Positions 26,189 to 34,971 are shown, counted from the first letter of the stretch. The stretch is DNA of 64,000 nucleotides from JAHJQZ01 sp963667595 (GCA_963667595.2 CAXXWD010000001.1:682001-746000), one strand, 5' to 3'. The notes: generated from the sequence alone by a model not told the origin. Program-made: numbers and translations.

Positions 26189-27196
26189 CTATGCTCCCAG
26201 CATCGCGGCGGTGACCGGCTCGGCCTTGCCCGACTTGGCGGAAAGGGTCGCGGCTTCGGCCACGGCAAGGGCGCGCACGCCTTCGGAAAGCGGCACCGGC
26301 ATGGCCGTTCCCGCCTTGATCGCATTGACGAAATCGGTCCATTCGCGGATATAGGCGCGCATGTAGCGTTCAAGGAAGAAATGCTCGGGTTTGGCGCTCA
26401 GCGCCCCGTCCCTGGTGATCTTTTCGACGTTGTTTTCCAGAACGTTGGCGGCGGACAACAAGCCTTCCGAGCCCAGAAGTTCGAGCCTCTGGTCGTAGCC
26501 ATAGGCGGCGCGGCGGGAGTTCTTGATCACCGCGATACGGCCATCGGCAAATTTCAATGTCACCACGGCGGTGTCGACATCGCCGGCCGCGCCGATTTCC
26601 GGATCGACGATGGCGGAACCGACGGCGGTCACCATTTCGGGTGCCGACCCCATGATCCAGCAGGCCATGTCGAAATCATGGATCATCATGTCGCGGAAAA
26701 GGCCGCCCGATACCTTGACGTAGGACACCGGCGGCGGGGCCGGATCGAACGAGGTGACGGATAACAATTCCCCCTTGCCGATTTCACCGGCATCGAACGC
26801 AGTCTTGAGCGTCGAAAAATGCGGATCGAACCGGCGGTTGAAGCCGACCATGACCGGCTTGCCGCTCTTTTCGACCGCCTTGAGGCACTTGAGCGCCCGT
26901 TCGAGGCTCAAATCGACCGGCTTTTCGCTCAACACCGCCTTGCCTTCCGCCACCGCCGCCTCGATGAGGTCGGAATGGGTGTCGGTGGAAGTGGCGACCA
27001 GCACCGCATCGATCGAGGGATCGGCGATGATCTCCTCGTTGGTTTTCGCGGCGATGCCGTGTTCGGCGGCAAGCTTTTCGGCCGATGCCGTATCGATGTC
27101 GGAGACCGCGACCAGCTTGCTGTCCGGATTGACGGCGATGGATTTGGCATGGACCTTGCCGATGCGTCCGGCGCCGAGCAGACCGATTTTCAACAT
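26189..27196 (-). CDS. iolG: Inositol 2-dehydrogenase
   Basis: 335 aa; oxidises myo-inositol to scyllo-inosose with NAD+. The Rossmann motif GLLGAGRIGKVHAKSI opens the protein. The GFO/IDH/MocA catalytic block SEKPVDL (lysine of EKP) is near residue 97. GFNRRFDPHF and the MMIHDFDMACWIMG motif, with the catalytic Asp and His, follow in the C-terminal alpha/beta domain. It is the last gene of the iol run, 54 bases after iolB. Only myo-inositol-type specificity is argued from context; scyllo-inositol dehydrogenases look alike. Confidence 0.92.
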   Translation of the reverse strand: MLKIGLLGAGRIGKVHAKSIAVNPDSKLVAVSDIDTASAEKLAAEHGIAAKTNEEIIADPSIDAVLVATSTDTHSDLIEAAVAEGKAVLSEKPVDLSLERALKCLKAVEKSGKPVMVGFNRRFDPHFSTLKTAFDAGEIGKGELLSVTSFDPAPPPVSYVKVSGGLFRDMMIHDFDMACWIMGSAPEMVTAVGSAIVDPEIGAAGDVDTAVVTLKFADGRIAVIKNSRRAAYGYDQRLELLGSEGLLSAANVLENNVEKITRDGALSAKPEHFFLERYMRAYIREWTDFVNAIKAGTAMPVPLSEGVRALAVAEAATLSAKSGKAEPVTAAMLGA

Positions 27197-27250
27197 GTTC
27201 TCTTCCCTAAAAAACCCGGCAGGCGCCGGATACGCTTGTTGCTTTCTTCG

Positions 27251-28051
27251 TCAGGCGTCGCGCCTGGCAATCCAGTCGAAATCGGGATGGTTCCTGAAAC
27301 GCCATTGCCGGACCGGGCCGGCCATGACGTTGAGGTAGTACATCTCGATCCCGTAAGGCGCCGCGCAGGGGTGATACCCTTTGGGCACCAGAACGACGTC
27401 GCCGTCAGCCATGGCGATGGTCTCGTCCAGCGACAGATCGTCGGTGAAAACGCGCTGGATGCCGAACCCGCTGGCCGGGTTGAGCCGGTGGTAATAGGTT
27501 TCCTCGAGATAGGTGAGGCGCGGGAAATCGTCCTCGTCGTGCCGGTGCGGCGGATAGGACGACCAGTGCCCTTGCGGGGTGAAGACCTCGGTCACCAGCA
27601 GGGCGTCGGCGATGTCCGCGTCCGGCATGGCGATGTTGTAGATGGACCGTTGATTGGTGCCCTTGCCCCGGGTCAGTTTTTCCCCGGCATTAAGAACCTG
27701 GGCCTTGTGCCCGCCCTTGCCCGGCGCGGTGCACACCGCCAGAGTGCAGTCCGTCGCCGCTTTCGCCGTCCAGTCGGTGCCATTGGGCAGATAAACGCTG
27801 ACCGGCGGCGTCGCTTCGAAGACGTTCAACCGATCGCCCAGAAGACCGAAATCCTGACCGGCGCCGGCGATTTCCGCCTTGCCTTCGACCAGAACGAGAA
27901 TGACCTCCTTGTCCCCGGTCGGTTCCCTGGCCACCTCGCCGGGCTTCAGCCGATAGAGCGAAAACCCGACATAAGACCAGCCCGCCGTCTCCGGCGTGAT
28001 GGCGATGACCTTGCCGGTTTCACCCGACGGTTTGACCAAAAGCTTGCTCAT
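27251..28051 (-). CDS. iolB: 5-deoxy-glucuronate isomerase
   Basis: 266-aa cupin protein that converts 5-deoxy-glucuronate to 2-deoxy-5-keto-gluconate in inositol breakdown. Bicupin signatures: GFSLYRLKPGEVARE near the N-terminus, HWSSYPPHRHDEDDF with the metal-binding histidines, and GDVVLVPKGYHPCAAPYGIEMYYLNVMAG at the end. Its start overlaps the stop of the upstream small gene by ATGA. Confidence 0.93.
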   Translation of the reverse strand: MSKLLVKPSGETGKVIAITPETAGWSYVGFSLYRLKPGEVAREPTGDKEVILVLVEGKAEIAGAGQDFGLLGDRLNVFEATPPVSVYLPNGTDWTAKAATDCTLAVCTAPGKGGHKAQVLNAGEKLTRGKGTNQRSIYNIAMPDADIADALLVTEVFTPQGHWSSYPPHRHDEDDFPRLTYLEETYYHRLNPASGFGIQRVFTDDLSLDETIAMADGDVVLVPKGYHPCAAPYGIEMYYLNVMAGPVRQWRFRNHPDFDWIARRDA

Positions 28052-28290
28052 TTTTCCGGCTCGTCCGTTTCCTCGGATTGGAAATAGTCTTTGTCCTTCG
28101 ACATGAAGAAGCTCCAGAAAAGGTAGAGCGCCGATCCGCCGAAAATGACCGTCCAGATGGGTTCGTCGATGAAATATTCGACGACGGCCAGAACGGTGGA
28201 CACTCCGATGAACAGCGCCCTGATCCAGGGTTTTTTGAACATCGGATGCTTGACGTCGAACAAGCCGGGCTTCTTCTTGTCGTCAGCCAT
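28048..28290 (-). CDS. Small membrane protein of unknown function inside the iol operon, 80 aa
   Basis: Two close hydrophobic segments (about 24-40, ALFIGVSTVLAVVEYF, and 46-61, IWTVIFGGSALYLFWSF) with a charged N-terminus (MADDKKK) and an acidic C-terminus (FQSEETDEPEK), so probably a hairpin in the inner membrane. The start shares TAATG with the iolE stop and the end shares ATGA with the iolB start, so it is translationally coupled on both sides. A GAGG precedes the ATG. I do not recognise it, and it is not one of the standard inositol catabolic genes. Confidence 0.75.
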   Translation of the reverse strand: MADDKKKPGLFDVKHPMFKKPWIRALFIGVSTVLAVVEYFIDEPIWTVIFGGSALYLFWSFFMSKDKDYFQSEETDEPEK

Positions 28291-29192
28291 TACGCCTCCT
28301 TGTCCAACCCGGTCTTTTTGGCCAGCCGCTTGAGCGTGGCGAGACCGAGGGTCTGATAAAGCAGGGGGTTGCGTTCGTGCGGCTCCTGCTCGGCCTCGAT
28401 GACCAGCCAGCCATCATAGCCGACATCGGCGAGGATTTTCAGCAAGGGCTCGAAATCGATCGCCCCTTCCTGATCGCCCGGCACGGTAAAGGCGCCGGCA
28501 ACGACACCTTGCAAAAAGCTCCAACCCTCGTCCTTGACCTTTTGAACGATGGCCGGACGGATGTTCTTGGCGTGGAAATGCTTTACGCGCGCGGCGTGCG
28601 TCTTGAGGACAGCCGCGACATCGCCGCCGCCAAAAGCGCAATGCCCGGCATCGAACAACAATTTGGTCGCCGGGCCCGTCGCCGCCATGAAGGCGTCGAT
28701 TTCTTCGGGCGTCTGCACAACCGTACCCATGTGATGGTGATAGGTCAGGGCGATGCCCTGGCTTTCCATATATTTGGCGAACTCCTCCATTTTGGCACCG
28801 AACACCTTCATCTCGGCATCGGTCAGCACCGGCTTTTGCGTCAAAGGCTTGTTCGAGCCATGAATGGCGTTCGAGGTCTCGGCGGTGACGCAGACTTTGC
28901 AGCCGTTTTCCCGGAGCTTGGCGAGGTGCGGCTGAAAGGCCTTGATCTCGTCTTCGACCGACCGGACCAGGAGTTCCGTCGAATACCAGCCCGAGATGAA
29001 CTTGAGCCCGTATCTGCCGAGCAAGGCCTTCAATTCCTTGGGATCGTTCGGCCAGCGGTGACCGTTCTCGATGCCGTCGAAGCCGATCTCGACGCCCGCT
29101 TCGGTGAGGATCCGGTCGGTCGAGATGTCGGCGCCGATCGACTGATCGTCGTCATTGGCCCAGGCGATGGGGTTGGTGCCGTAAAAGATCAT
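28290..29192 (-). CDS. iolE: Myo-inosose-2 dehydratase
   Basis: 300-aa TIM-barrel (xylose-isomerase-like) protein that dehydrates scyllo-inosose to 3D-(3,5/4)-trihydroxycyclohexane-1,2-dione. Family blocks: NPIAWANDDDQS at the N-terminus, GFDGIENGHRWPND, ALTYHHHMGTVVQTPEEID and LFDAGHCAFGGGD with metal ligands, and the C-terminal WLVIEAEQEPHERNPL. Its stop overlaps the start of the small membrane protein gene by one base; iolD lies 11 bases upstream. Confidence 0.94.
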   Translation of the reverse strand: MIFYGTNPIAWANDDDQSIGADISTDRILTEAGVEIGFDGIENGHRWPNDPKELKALLGRYGLKFISGWYSTELLVRSVEDEIKAFQPHLAKLRENGCKVCVTAETSNAIHGSNKPLTQKPVLTDAEMKVFGAKMEEFAKYMESQGIALTYHHHMGTVVQTPEEIDAFMAATGPATKLLFDAGHCAFGGGDVAAVLKTHAARVKHFHAKNIRPAIVQKVKDEGWSFLQGVVAGAFTVPGDQEGAIDFEPLLKILADVGYDGWLVIEAEQEPHERNPLLYQTLGLATLKRLAKKTGLDKEA

Positions 29193-29203
29193 TTTGCTCT
29201 TCC

Positions 29204-31030
29204 CTAATTGACCTGCTGCTTGGCGGTCATTTCTTCGTATTTCTGTCGCGCCGCCTTGACTTCGGCGCGCTCAGAGACTTCCGGCACGGCGACGTCCCAC
29301 CAATGGCCACCGGCGCCGGTTCCCGGCTGGGGATCGGTTTCGATGACAATGACGGTGGGGATGTCGCGTTTGCGCGCCGCGATCAATTCTTCTTCCAGTT
29401 CCGCAATGGACGCCGCCTTTTCGGCAAAGGCGCCGAGGGCGCGGGCATGCCTGACGAAATCGATCTCCGGCTGGGTTTCGACGCGCGCATCCTTGTAGAG
29501 GTTGTTGAACGGCGCGCCGCCGGTTTCGTTTTGCAGCCGGTTGATGCAGCCGAAACCGCGATTGTTGGTCAGGACCACGGTGAAGGGGATACGGCGCATG
29601 ACGGCGGTGGCCAGTTCCGAATTGGCCATCATGTAGCTGCCGTCGCCGATGAAGCAGACGACATCCCTGTCGGGCGCGGCGAGCTTGGTGCCCATGGCCC
29701 CGGCAATCTCGTAGCCCATGCAGGAATAGCCGTATTCCATGTGGTAGCCGCCCTTCGATGCCCGCCACAGCACCTGCAAATGGCCCGGCATGGTGCCAGC
29801 GGCGCACATGGCGAGGGTTCGTTCCGTCGCCTGGCGCTGCACCGCGCCGATGACCTGGGCGTCAGTCGGCAGGCCCTTTTCGTTCGGCATGGCGGTAACG
29901 GCATCGGCCGCCGAGAACCAGAGGTCGCGACGACCCTTGTCCTGATCGGCGAAACGCTTGTCGCCCAACCCCTTGTCGATTTCCCGCAATGCGATCTTCG
30001 CATCGGCGACGAGCGGCGTTGCCCCATGCTTGGCGGCGTCATAGCCGGCCAGATTGATCGAAACGAGTCTGCGGTTCGGGTTGGAGAAAACCGTCCAGCT
30101 GCCCGTCTGGAAATCCTGAAAACGCGTACCGACACCGATGACGAGATCGGCTTCGCCAGCCACCAGATTGGCCACCTCGGACCCGGTCACGCCGGCCGAA
30201 CCGAAATTGAGCGCCTCGTCCCAGTCGACGCCCCCCTTGCCGGCCTGGGTTTCGACTAAAGGAATGTTGTGCCTTTGTGCGAAGGCGAGAAGATCGCCCT
30301 CCGCCTCGGAATAAAGCACCCCACCGCCTGAAACCAATACCGGCTTTTCAGCCGCCTTTAGAAGCGCCACCACGTCGGCAACGTCCCGGGGATCGGGTTC
30401 CGGCCGGCGGATGCGCCAGGTCTGGGGCGTAAAAAAGCTCTCCGGATACTCGTAGGCCTCGGCCTGCACATCCTGGCAAAAGGCGAGCGTGACCGGCCCG
30501 CAATTGGCCGGATCGGTCATTACCCGCAGCGCCCGCGGCAGGGCGGACAAGATGTGCTCGGGCCGCGAAATATGATCGAAATAGCGCGAGACGGGCTTGA
30601 AGCAGTCGTTGACACTGAGCGTACCGTCGTCGAAATCCTCGAGCTGCTGCAGCACCGGATCGGGCCGGCGATTGGCGAAAACATCGCCGGGAATGAGCAG
30701 GACCGGCAGGCGGTTGACATGGGCCAGCGCGGCGGCGGTGACCATATTGGTCGCGCCGGGTCCGATCGAAGTGGTGACGGCCATAGCCCTTTTACGGCGC
30801 TTGGTCTTGGCATAGGCGATAGCGGCATGCGCCATGGTCTGTTCGTTCTGGCCACGCCAGGTCGGCAGCGCATCGCCGGCGGCATAGAGCGCTTCGCCCA
30901 GGCCCGCGACATTGCCGTGCCCGAAAATCGCCCAGACGCCATCGATGAAACGTTCGCCATCCTCGTTCATCTGGACCGACAACCAGCGGACCAGGGCTTG
31001 AGCTGCCGTCAGGCGGATCGTTTTCGTCAT
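29204..31030 (-). CDS. iolD: 3D-(3,5/4)-trihydroxycyclohexane-1,2-dione hydrolase
   Basis: 608-aa thiamine-diphosphate enzyme that opens the inositol-derived ring to 5-deoxy-glucuronate. The N-terminal TPP-pyrimidine domain begins MTKTIRLTAAQALVRWL and includes WAIFGHGNVAGLG and TSIGPGATNMVTAAA. The central domain has KPVLVSGGGVLYSEA. The C-terminal TPP-PP domain carries EYGYSCMGYEIAGAMG and CFIGDGSYMMANSELATA (GDG..N motif). MTKT fits the family start; an ATG three codons earlier overlaps iolC by ATGA and is the alternative. Confidence 0.94.
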   Translation of the reverse strand: MTKTIRLTAAQALVRWLSVQMNEDGERFIDGVWAIFGHGNVAGLGEALYAAGDALPTWRGQNEQTMAHAAIAYAKTKRRKRAMAVTTSIGPGATNMVTAAALAHVNRLPVLLIPGDVFANRRPDPVLQQLEDFDDGTLSVNDCFKPVSRYFDHISRPEHILSALPRALRVMTDPANCGPVTLAFCQDVQAEAYEYPESFFTPQTWRIRRPEPDPRDVADVVALLKAAEKPVLVSGGGVLYSEAEGDLLAFAQRHNIPLVETQAGKGGVDWDEALNFGSAGVTGSEVANLVAGEADLVIGVGTRFQDFQTGSWTVFSNPNRRLVSINLAGYDAAKHGATPLVADAKIALREIDKGLGDKRFADQDKGRRDLWFSAADAVTAMPNEKGLPTDAQVIGAVQRQATERTLAMCAAGTMPGHLQVLWRASKGGYHMEYGYSCMGYEIAGAMGTKLAAPDRDVVCFIGDGSYMMANSELATAVMRRIPFTVVLTNNRGFGCINRLQNETGGAPFNNLYKDARVETQPEIDFVRHARALGAFAEKAASIAELEEELIAARKRDIPTVIVIETDPQPGTGAGGHWWDVAVPEVSERAEVKAARQKYEEMTAKQQVN

Positions 31031-31035
31031 CGCTT

Positions 31036-32943
31036 TCATCCCCTCGCTTTGATCTTTGCGGCGTCCCAGATGTCGCAAAGCTGGCCATATCTGTCGGCCA
31101 TCATGGTGACGGCTTCGCCATCCGCAATGGAGTTCCTTAGCCAGGCGCGCGCCACCTCGCCGAAAATGGTACGCCCCACGGCGAACCCCTTGACCAGATC
31201 GAAACGCGCCGCCAGCTCGAAGCTTTTCGCCAGCTGCTCCACGGGCGCGTCGAGCCCGAGCACGACGATGCCGCGCACATAAGAGTCGTTGCGCGCAACA
31301 GCGTCGCAGGCATTTTGCCAGGCCTTTTCGGTCTGCATCGGTTCAAGCTTCCACCAGTCGGGGAAAATGCCGATATCGTAGAAACGCTGGATGACCCGCG
31401 CCGTGGTGTCGTCGTCAACCGGCGCCACCTTGGACGGAATGATCTCCAGCAGGAATTCGAGGTTGTTGGCGCGTGTTGCCGCAAAGAGCCGGGAGATGGT
31501 TTCTTCCTGACGCGCCTTCATTTCGGCATCGTCGTCCGGATGATAAAAACACAGCGCCTTGACCACCTGTTTGGCCGGCCATTCCTTGAGCGCGCTGCCG
31601 AAATCCATGCCGATCTCAAGTTCGAGCGGGCGGGAGCCGGGCAGTTCGACCGGGCGACCGATCCACAACCCGGTGCCGGCGGCGGCGAACAGCGCCGCCT
31701 CGCCGAGACGGCCGTCGCACAAAATGCCATAGCCAAGATTGCCGGCCGAAACCCGTTCGGCGGCGGCAAGGCAGAGTTCCTTGAACGGCCCGATCCGCCC
31801 GGCATCGGCGCCGGCCTCTTCGGCCATGTCTTCCAATTGAGCACGATGGTCGAAGGCGAAAACCCGCATCTGAGGCCAGTCGCCGGTACGGTTGGTCGAC
31901 CAATGCACCTGTTCGAGCGGGCCATCGTGTCTCAGGTCCTTCCTGACGATGCCGCGCTCGAAGAAAAACTGCATCTCCTGCCAGCTCGGATAGGCCGGCG
32001 TGCAGCCGTGACGCGACACCGCGAAGGCGCCGCAGGCATTGGCGTATTTGAGCGCCGTCGGCCAATCCTCGCCGTCGAGCCAGCCCTTGAGGAGGCCGCC
32101 CATGAAACCATCGCCGGCCCCGAGCACGTTGAAGACTTCGATGGGAAAGCCCGGCCCGGTTTCACCCTCATCGAGATCGTCCGGAATGTCGCCGGCATAG
32201 GCCGTCGCCCCCGACGCGCCGCGCTTGCAGATCAGGGTCGCCCGGGACACCTTGCGAACCGCCCGCAGCGCCGCAACCGTATCCGTCGTCCCGCCGGCGA
32301 TATGGAATTCTTCCTCGGTTCCCACGATCAGGTCGAACAGGGAAAGCGTCGACTGCAGCTTGGTCGTCACGCGTTCGCTTTCGATAAAGCGGTTCTCGCC
32401 TTCGCCGAACCCGGCCAGCCCCCACAGATTGGGACGATAGTCGATGTCGAGCGCCGTCAGCGCCCCGTTCGCGCGCGCCAGCCGGACGGCCTTCAATGTC
32501 GCCGCCTCGGTGTTCGGGTGGCTCAGATGCGTGCCGGAGGCCACCACCGCCCGCGCTTCGGCGATGAAATCGGGATCGATATCGTCCTCGCAAAGCCCCA
32601 TGTCGGCGCAATTGTCGCGATAGAAAATCAGCGGGAACTGCTCGTGATCGCGGATGCCGAGGATCACCAGCGCCGTCAGGCGCTTCGGGTCGGTGATGAC
32701 GCCGCGCGTGTCGACGCCCTCGCGTTCGAGCTGCTCGCGGATGAACCGGCCCATGTGTTCGTCGCCGACCCGGGTGATGACGGCCGTCTTGAGACCGAGC
32801 CGCGCGGCACCGCAGGCGGTGTTGGTGGGCGACCCGCCGATATACTTGGAGAACGAACGCATGTCTTCAAGGCGCCCGCCCACCTGGTCGCCGTAAAGAT
32901 CGACCGATGACCGGCCGATCGTGATGACGTCGATTTTTGCCAT
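31036..32943 (-). CDS. iolC: 5-dehydro-2-deoxygluconokinase with C-terminal DUF2090 aldolase-like domain
   Basis: 635 aa. Residues 1 to about 325 are a PfkB-family kinase that phosphorylates 2-deoxy-5-keto-gluconate: VITIGRSSVDLYGDQVGG at the start, KYIGGSPTNTACGAARLG, and the catalytic NVLGAGDGFMGGLLKGWL. Residues about 340-635 are DUF2090, a TIM-barrel domain related to class I aldolases (FAFDHRAQLEDMA, KGFAVGRTIFGEVARAWL), which may do the IolJ step. This fused form is known in Rhizobiales and gammaproteobacteria. Start at MAKIDV with AGGAGCT directly upstream. It is the first gene of the iol run, under the operator at 32997-33018. Confidence 0.93.
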   Translation of the reverse strand: MAKIDVITIGRSSVDLYGDQVGGRLEDMRSFSKYIGGSPTNTACGAARLGLKTAVITRVGDEHMGRFIREQLEREGVDTRGVITDPKRLTALVILGIRDHEQFPLIFYRDNCADMGLCEDDIDPDFIAEARAVVASGTHLSHPNTEAATLKAVRLARANGALTALDIDYRPNLWGLAGFGEGENRFIESERVTTKLQSTLSLFDLIVGTEEEFHIAGGTTDTVAALRAVRKVSRATLICKRGASGATAYAGDIPDDLDEGETGPGFPIEVFNVLGAGDGFMGGLLKGWLDGEDWPTALKYANACGAFAVSRHGCTPAYPSWQEMQFFFERGIVRKDLRHDGPLEQVHWSTNRTGDWPQMRVFAFDHRAQLEDMAEEAGADAGRIGPFKELCLAAAERVSAGNLGYGILCDGRLGEAALFAAAGTGLWIGRPVELPGSRPLELEIGMDFGSALKEWPAKQVVKALCFYHPDDDAEMKARQEETISRLFAATRANNLEFLLEIIPSKVAPVDDDTTARVIQRFYDIGIFPDWWKLEPMQTEKAWQNACDAVARNDSYVRGIVVLGLDAPVEQLAKSFELAARFDLVKGFAVGRTIFGEVARAWLRNSIADGEAVTMMADRYGQLCDIWDAAKIKARG

Positions 32944-32996
32944 AGCTCCTATAGTCGACTGTTCGCCCATACGGGTGTCAGCCGATCCCTTTTCTC

Positions 32997-33018
32997 AAAT
33001 GGAAATTATATTCCATTT
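32997..33018. promoter_or_regulatory. IolR operator, perfect AAATGGAA-N6-TTCCATTT dyad
   Basis: The inverted repeat AAATGGAA-ATTATA-TTCCATTT has perfect eight-base arms and contains GGAA-N6-TTCC, the core reported for rhizobial IolR. It lies 54 bases before the iolC start, in the 112-base gap after the rpiR-type regulator gene, and covers a likely -10/-35 zone. Confidence 0.8.
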
Positions 33019-33055
33019 TCAGTTTGTACCAGTCTTTTTCGCATCCCGACGCCCC

Positions 33056-33874
33056 TCACGATGTCGAGCGGCGCGCGCCGACCGCCACGGCCAGCGTCAT
33101 GGCCAGCGTCAGCGTCGCATTGAGCGTCCTAAAGGCGCCGACTTCGATCTCGTTGATCATCAGCGGCTGGGTGCTCAAGTGCAGCAAGGGACTGGTGACC
33201 AGATCGGTCAGGGCGATGACCGACATGCCGGTGGCGGCGGCCTGACGCGCCAGATCGAGCGTCGCCTCGGTATAGGGCGCGAAGCTGACGGCGATCATGG
33301 CGTTGGTTTTGGAAAACAGATGGGCCGAACCGAGATTGCCAACGCCCGAATGCAGAATGGCCGGCACGCCCATCTTGTCGAACGTGTAGGAGAGATAGGA
33401 CACCACCGGAAAGGCGCGACGGAAGCCGGCCAGATGAATTTTATCTGCATTTGCAATGAGTTCTACGGCGCGATCCAGATCGTCCGGTCGGATCGCATGC
33501 ATCAGGTTCTCGACCGAGAGACGTCCCGCCTCGGCAAACTCGGCCAACAGGGCGCTGGCACTGTCGCTGCCTTCGGCATGCAGTTTTTCAAGACGCGTCT
33601 GATAGTCCGGCCAGCGCTGCTGATAGTCCTCGCGAAAGAGTTTTTGCAGCTGCGAAAACCCCGAAAACCCCATCTCCTGGCAAAAGCGCATAAAGGCGGA
33701 TGGCGGCACCCCCGCCCCCGCCGCCAGTTCGGCCACGGTCGACACTGCAATGCGTTCGGGATTGGCGGCGACAAAATCGCCGCACTGGCGCAACCGCTTG
33801 GGCAGCGTATCGATGACCTGCGCCAGCCGCGTCAGAAACGCGTCGGGACTTGCAGGAGCCGTCTCGTGCTGCAT
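33056..33874 (-). CDS. iolR: RpiR-family transcriptional regulator, probable inositol repressor
   Basis: 272 aa. Residues 1-80 are the RpiR helix-turn-helix (LPKRLRQCGDFVAANPERIAVSTVAELAAGAGVPPSAFMRFCQEMGF). Residues about 125-265 are a SIS sugar-phosphate-binding domain (DKIHLAGFRRAFPVVSYLSYTF, NAMIAVSFAPYTEATL, MSVIALTDLVTSPL). It is adjacent to iolC and on the same strand, and candidate sites lie both before iolC and before its own start, so it probably represses the operon and itself until an inositol-derived sugar phosphate binds. Confidence 0.85.
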   Translation of the reverse strand: MQHETAPASPDAFLTRLAQVIDTLPKRLRQCGDFVAANPERIAVSTVAELAAGAGVPPSAFMRFCQEMGFSGFSQLQKLFREDYQQRWPDYQTRLEKLHAEGSDSASALLAEFAEAGRLSVENLMHAIRPDDLDRAVELIANADKIHLAGFRRAFPVVSYLSYTFDKMGVPAILHSGVGNLGSAHLFSKTNAMIAVSFAPYTEATLDLARQAAATGMSVIALTDLVTSPLLHLSTQPLMINEIEVGAFRTLNATLTLAMTLAVAVGARRSTS

Positions 33875-33916
33875 GGCTGCCGCCTCTCACCGCACCATAT
33901 CGCCGTGCCGAGTTTT

Positions 33917-33930
33917 AGAATTTTTGTTCC
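33917..33930. promoter_or_regulatory. Candidate IolR site upstream of the regulator gene
   Basis: AGAA-TTTTTG-TTCC differs at one base from the GGAA-N6-TTCC core at 32997-33018, and is followed by ATC. It lies 43 bases upstream of the iolR start codon, suggesting autoregulation. Confidence 0.5.
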
Positions 33931-33976
33931 ATCAAAGCAAGCGCATCCGGTACCGTGCCGGATCGGCGGCCCCGTC

Positions 33977-34906
33977 TCAGGGTGCGACGTAGCGCAGGAT
34001 CGTGTCGACGATCATGGCGCGCTGGGCCGATATGTCGTCGGCGTCCCACAGATCCTTGTCGAACACGGCCCGCATCGAATAGCGATTCGACACGCGCATG
34101 AAGCACAGGGCACTGATCATGAAATGCAGGTGCCAGGAATTGATGCCCGTGCGGAAGGACCCGTCGCGCTCGCCCCGTTCCAGCACCTGACTGACAGTAT
34201 CGAGGGCGATGGCATTGCGTTCGACCAGCGAGGGGCGGCCGGAAATATGCCGGCCCTTCTCGATGTTTTCGGTGCTGACCAGACGCACGTATTCCGGATG
34301 TTCGGCATGGTGATCGAAGGTGACCTCGACCAGCCGGCCAAGCGCTTCGCGCGGGCTCAGGACGTCGAGATTGAGCTGGCGCTCGCGTTCGCGCATGCCG
34401 CCATAGGCCTCTTCCATCACCGCGACGTAGAGCTTTTCCTTGGAGCCAAAATGATAATAGATCATCGGCTTGGATATGCTGGTATTGGCGGCGATGGCAT
34501 CGACCCGCGCCCCGCTGAACCCCTTGGAAGCAAACTCGTTCATCGCCGCGGCAAGGATTTCGCGCCGCGTCCGCTCGCCGCCCCTGGACGATCCGCGCTG
34601 TTTGGGAGGCGCGAGCACCTTGTCCTTCGTCTCGGCCTGCGGCGCCACGCGAACCGGTTCCGCCGCGCCGTCGCCCCTCGCATGGCGCAACTCGGCGCGT
34701 GCGGCGGCGAAATCCTCCTCCAGCCCCCTCAGCATGCCGGTGGCGATCCGGACACCCGTTTCGACATCGGTCGTTCCCGTCGAGCGCTCGATGACCTTGG
34801 CGTGGTCCTGATAGTTGGGATGGGTCCAAAGATCGCGCGGAATCTTCTTCAAAATGCCGATGCGGCCATTGCGTCCGACACGCACATTTTTCGGAAGCGT
34901 CATCAT
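33977..34906 (-). CDS. TetR-family regulator with a recombinase-like N-terminal extension
   Basis: 309 aa. The TetR domain starts only at about residue 110 (ERTRREILAAAMNEFASKGFSGARVDAIAANTSISKPMIYYHFGSKEKLY), with a C-terminal ligand domain to the end. The first ~75 residues (LPKNVRVGRNGRIGILKKIPRDLW, VIERSTGTTDVETGVRIATGML) resemble the N-terminal segment of tyrosine recombinases of the DUF6538 type, where a basic beta stretch precedes a VPxDL-like motif and a RSLGTxD-like motif. AGGAG lies seven bases before the ATG. It is divergent from the TRAP genes and may control them. The extension assignment is by eye. Confidence 0.8.
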   Translation of the reverse strand: MMTLPKNVRVGRNGRIGILKKIPRDLWTHPNYQDHAKVIERSTGTTDVETGVRIATGMLRGLEEDFAAARAELRHARGDGAAEPVRVAPQAETKDKVLAPPKQRGSSRGGERTRREILAAAMNEFASKGFSGARVDAIAANTSISKPMIYYHFGSKEKLYVAVMEEAYGGMRERERQLNLDVLSPREALGRLVEVTFDHHAEHPEYVRLVSTENIEKGRHISGRPSLVERNAIALDTVSQVLERGERDGSFRTGINSWHLHFMISALCFMRVSNRYSMRAVFDKDLWDADDISAQRAMIVDTILRYVAP

Positions 34907-34934
34907 ATCCGGCTCCTGCTTCTCACACCGATTT

Positions 34935-34971
34935 GGTATGGAAGGTATGGATTTCGTTCAATTGGTATGGA
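34935..34971. promoter_or_regulatory. Three direct repeats of GGTATGGA near the tetR start
   Basis: Copies at 34935-34942, 34944-34951 and 34964-34971; the first and third are TTGGTATGGA. They lie 29-65 bases upstream of the TetR-type gene, where an autoregulatory operator would be expected, though TetR proteins usually bind dyads. Confidence 0.4.
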
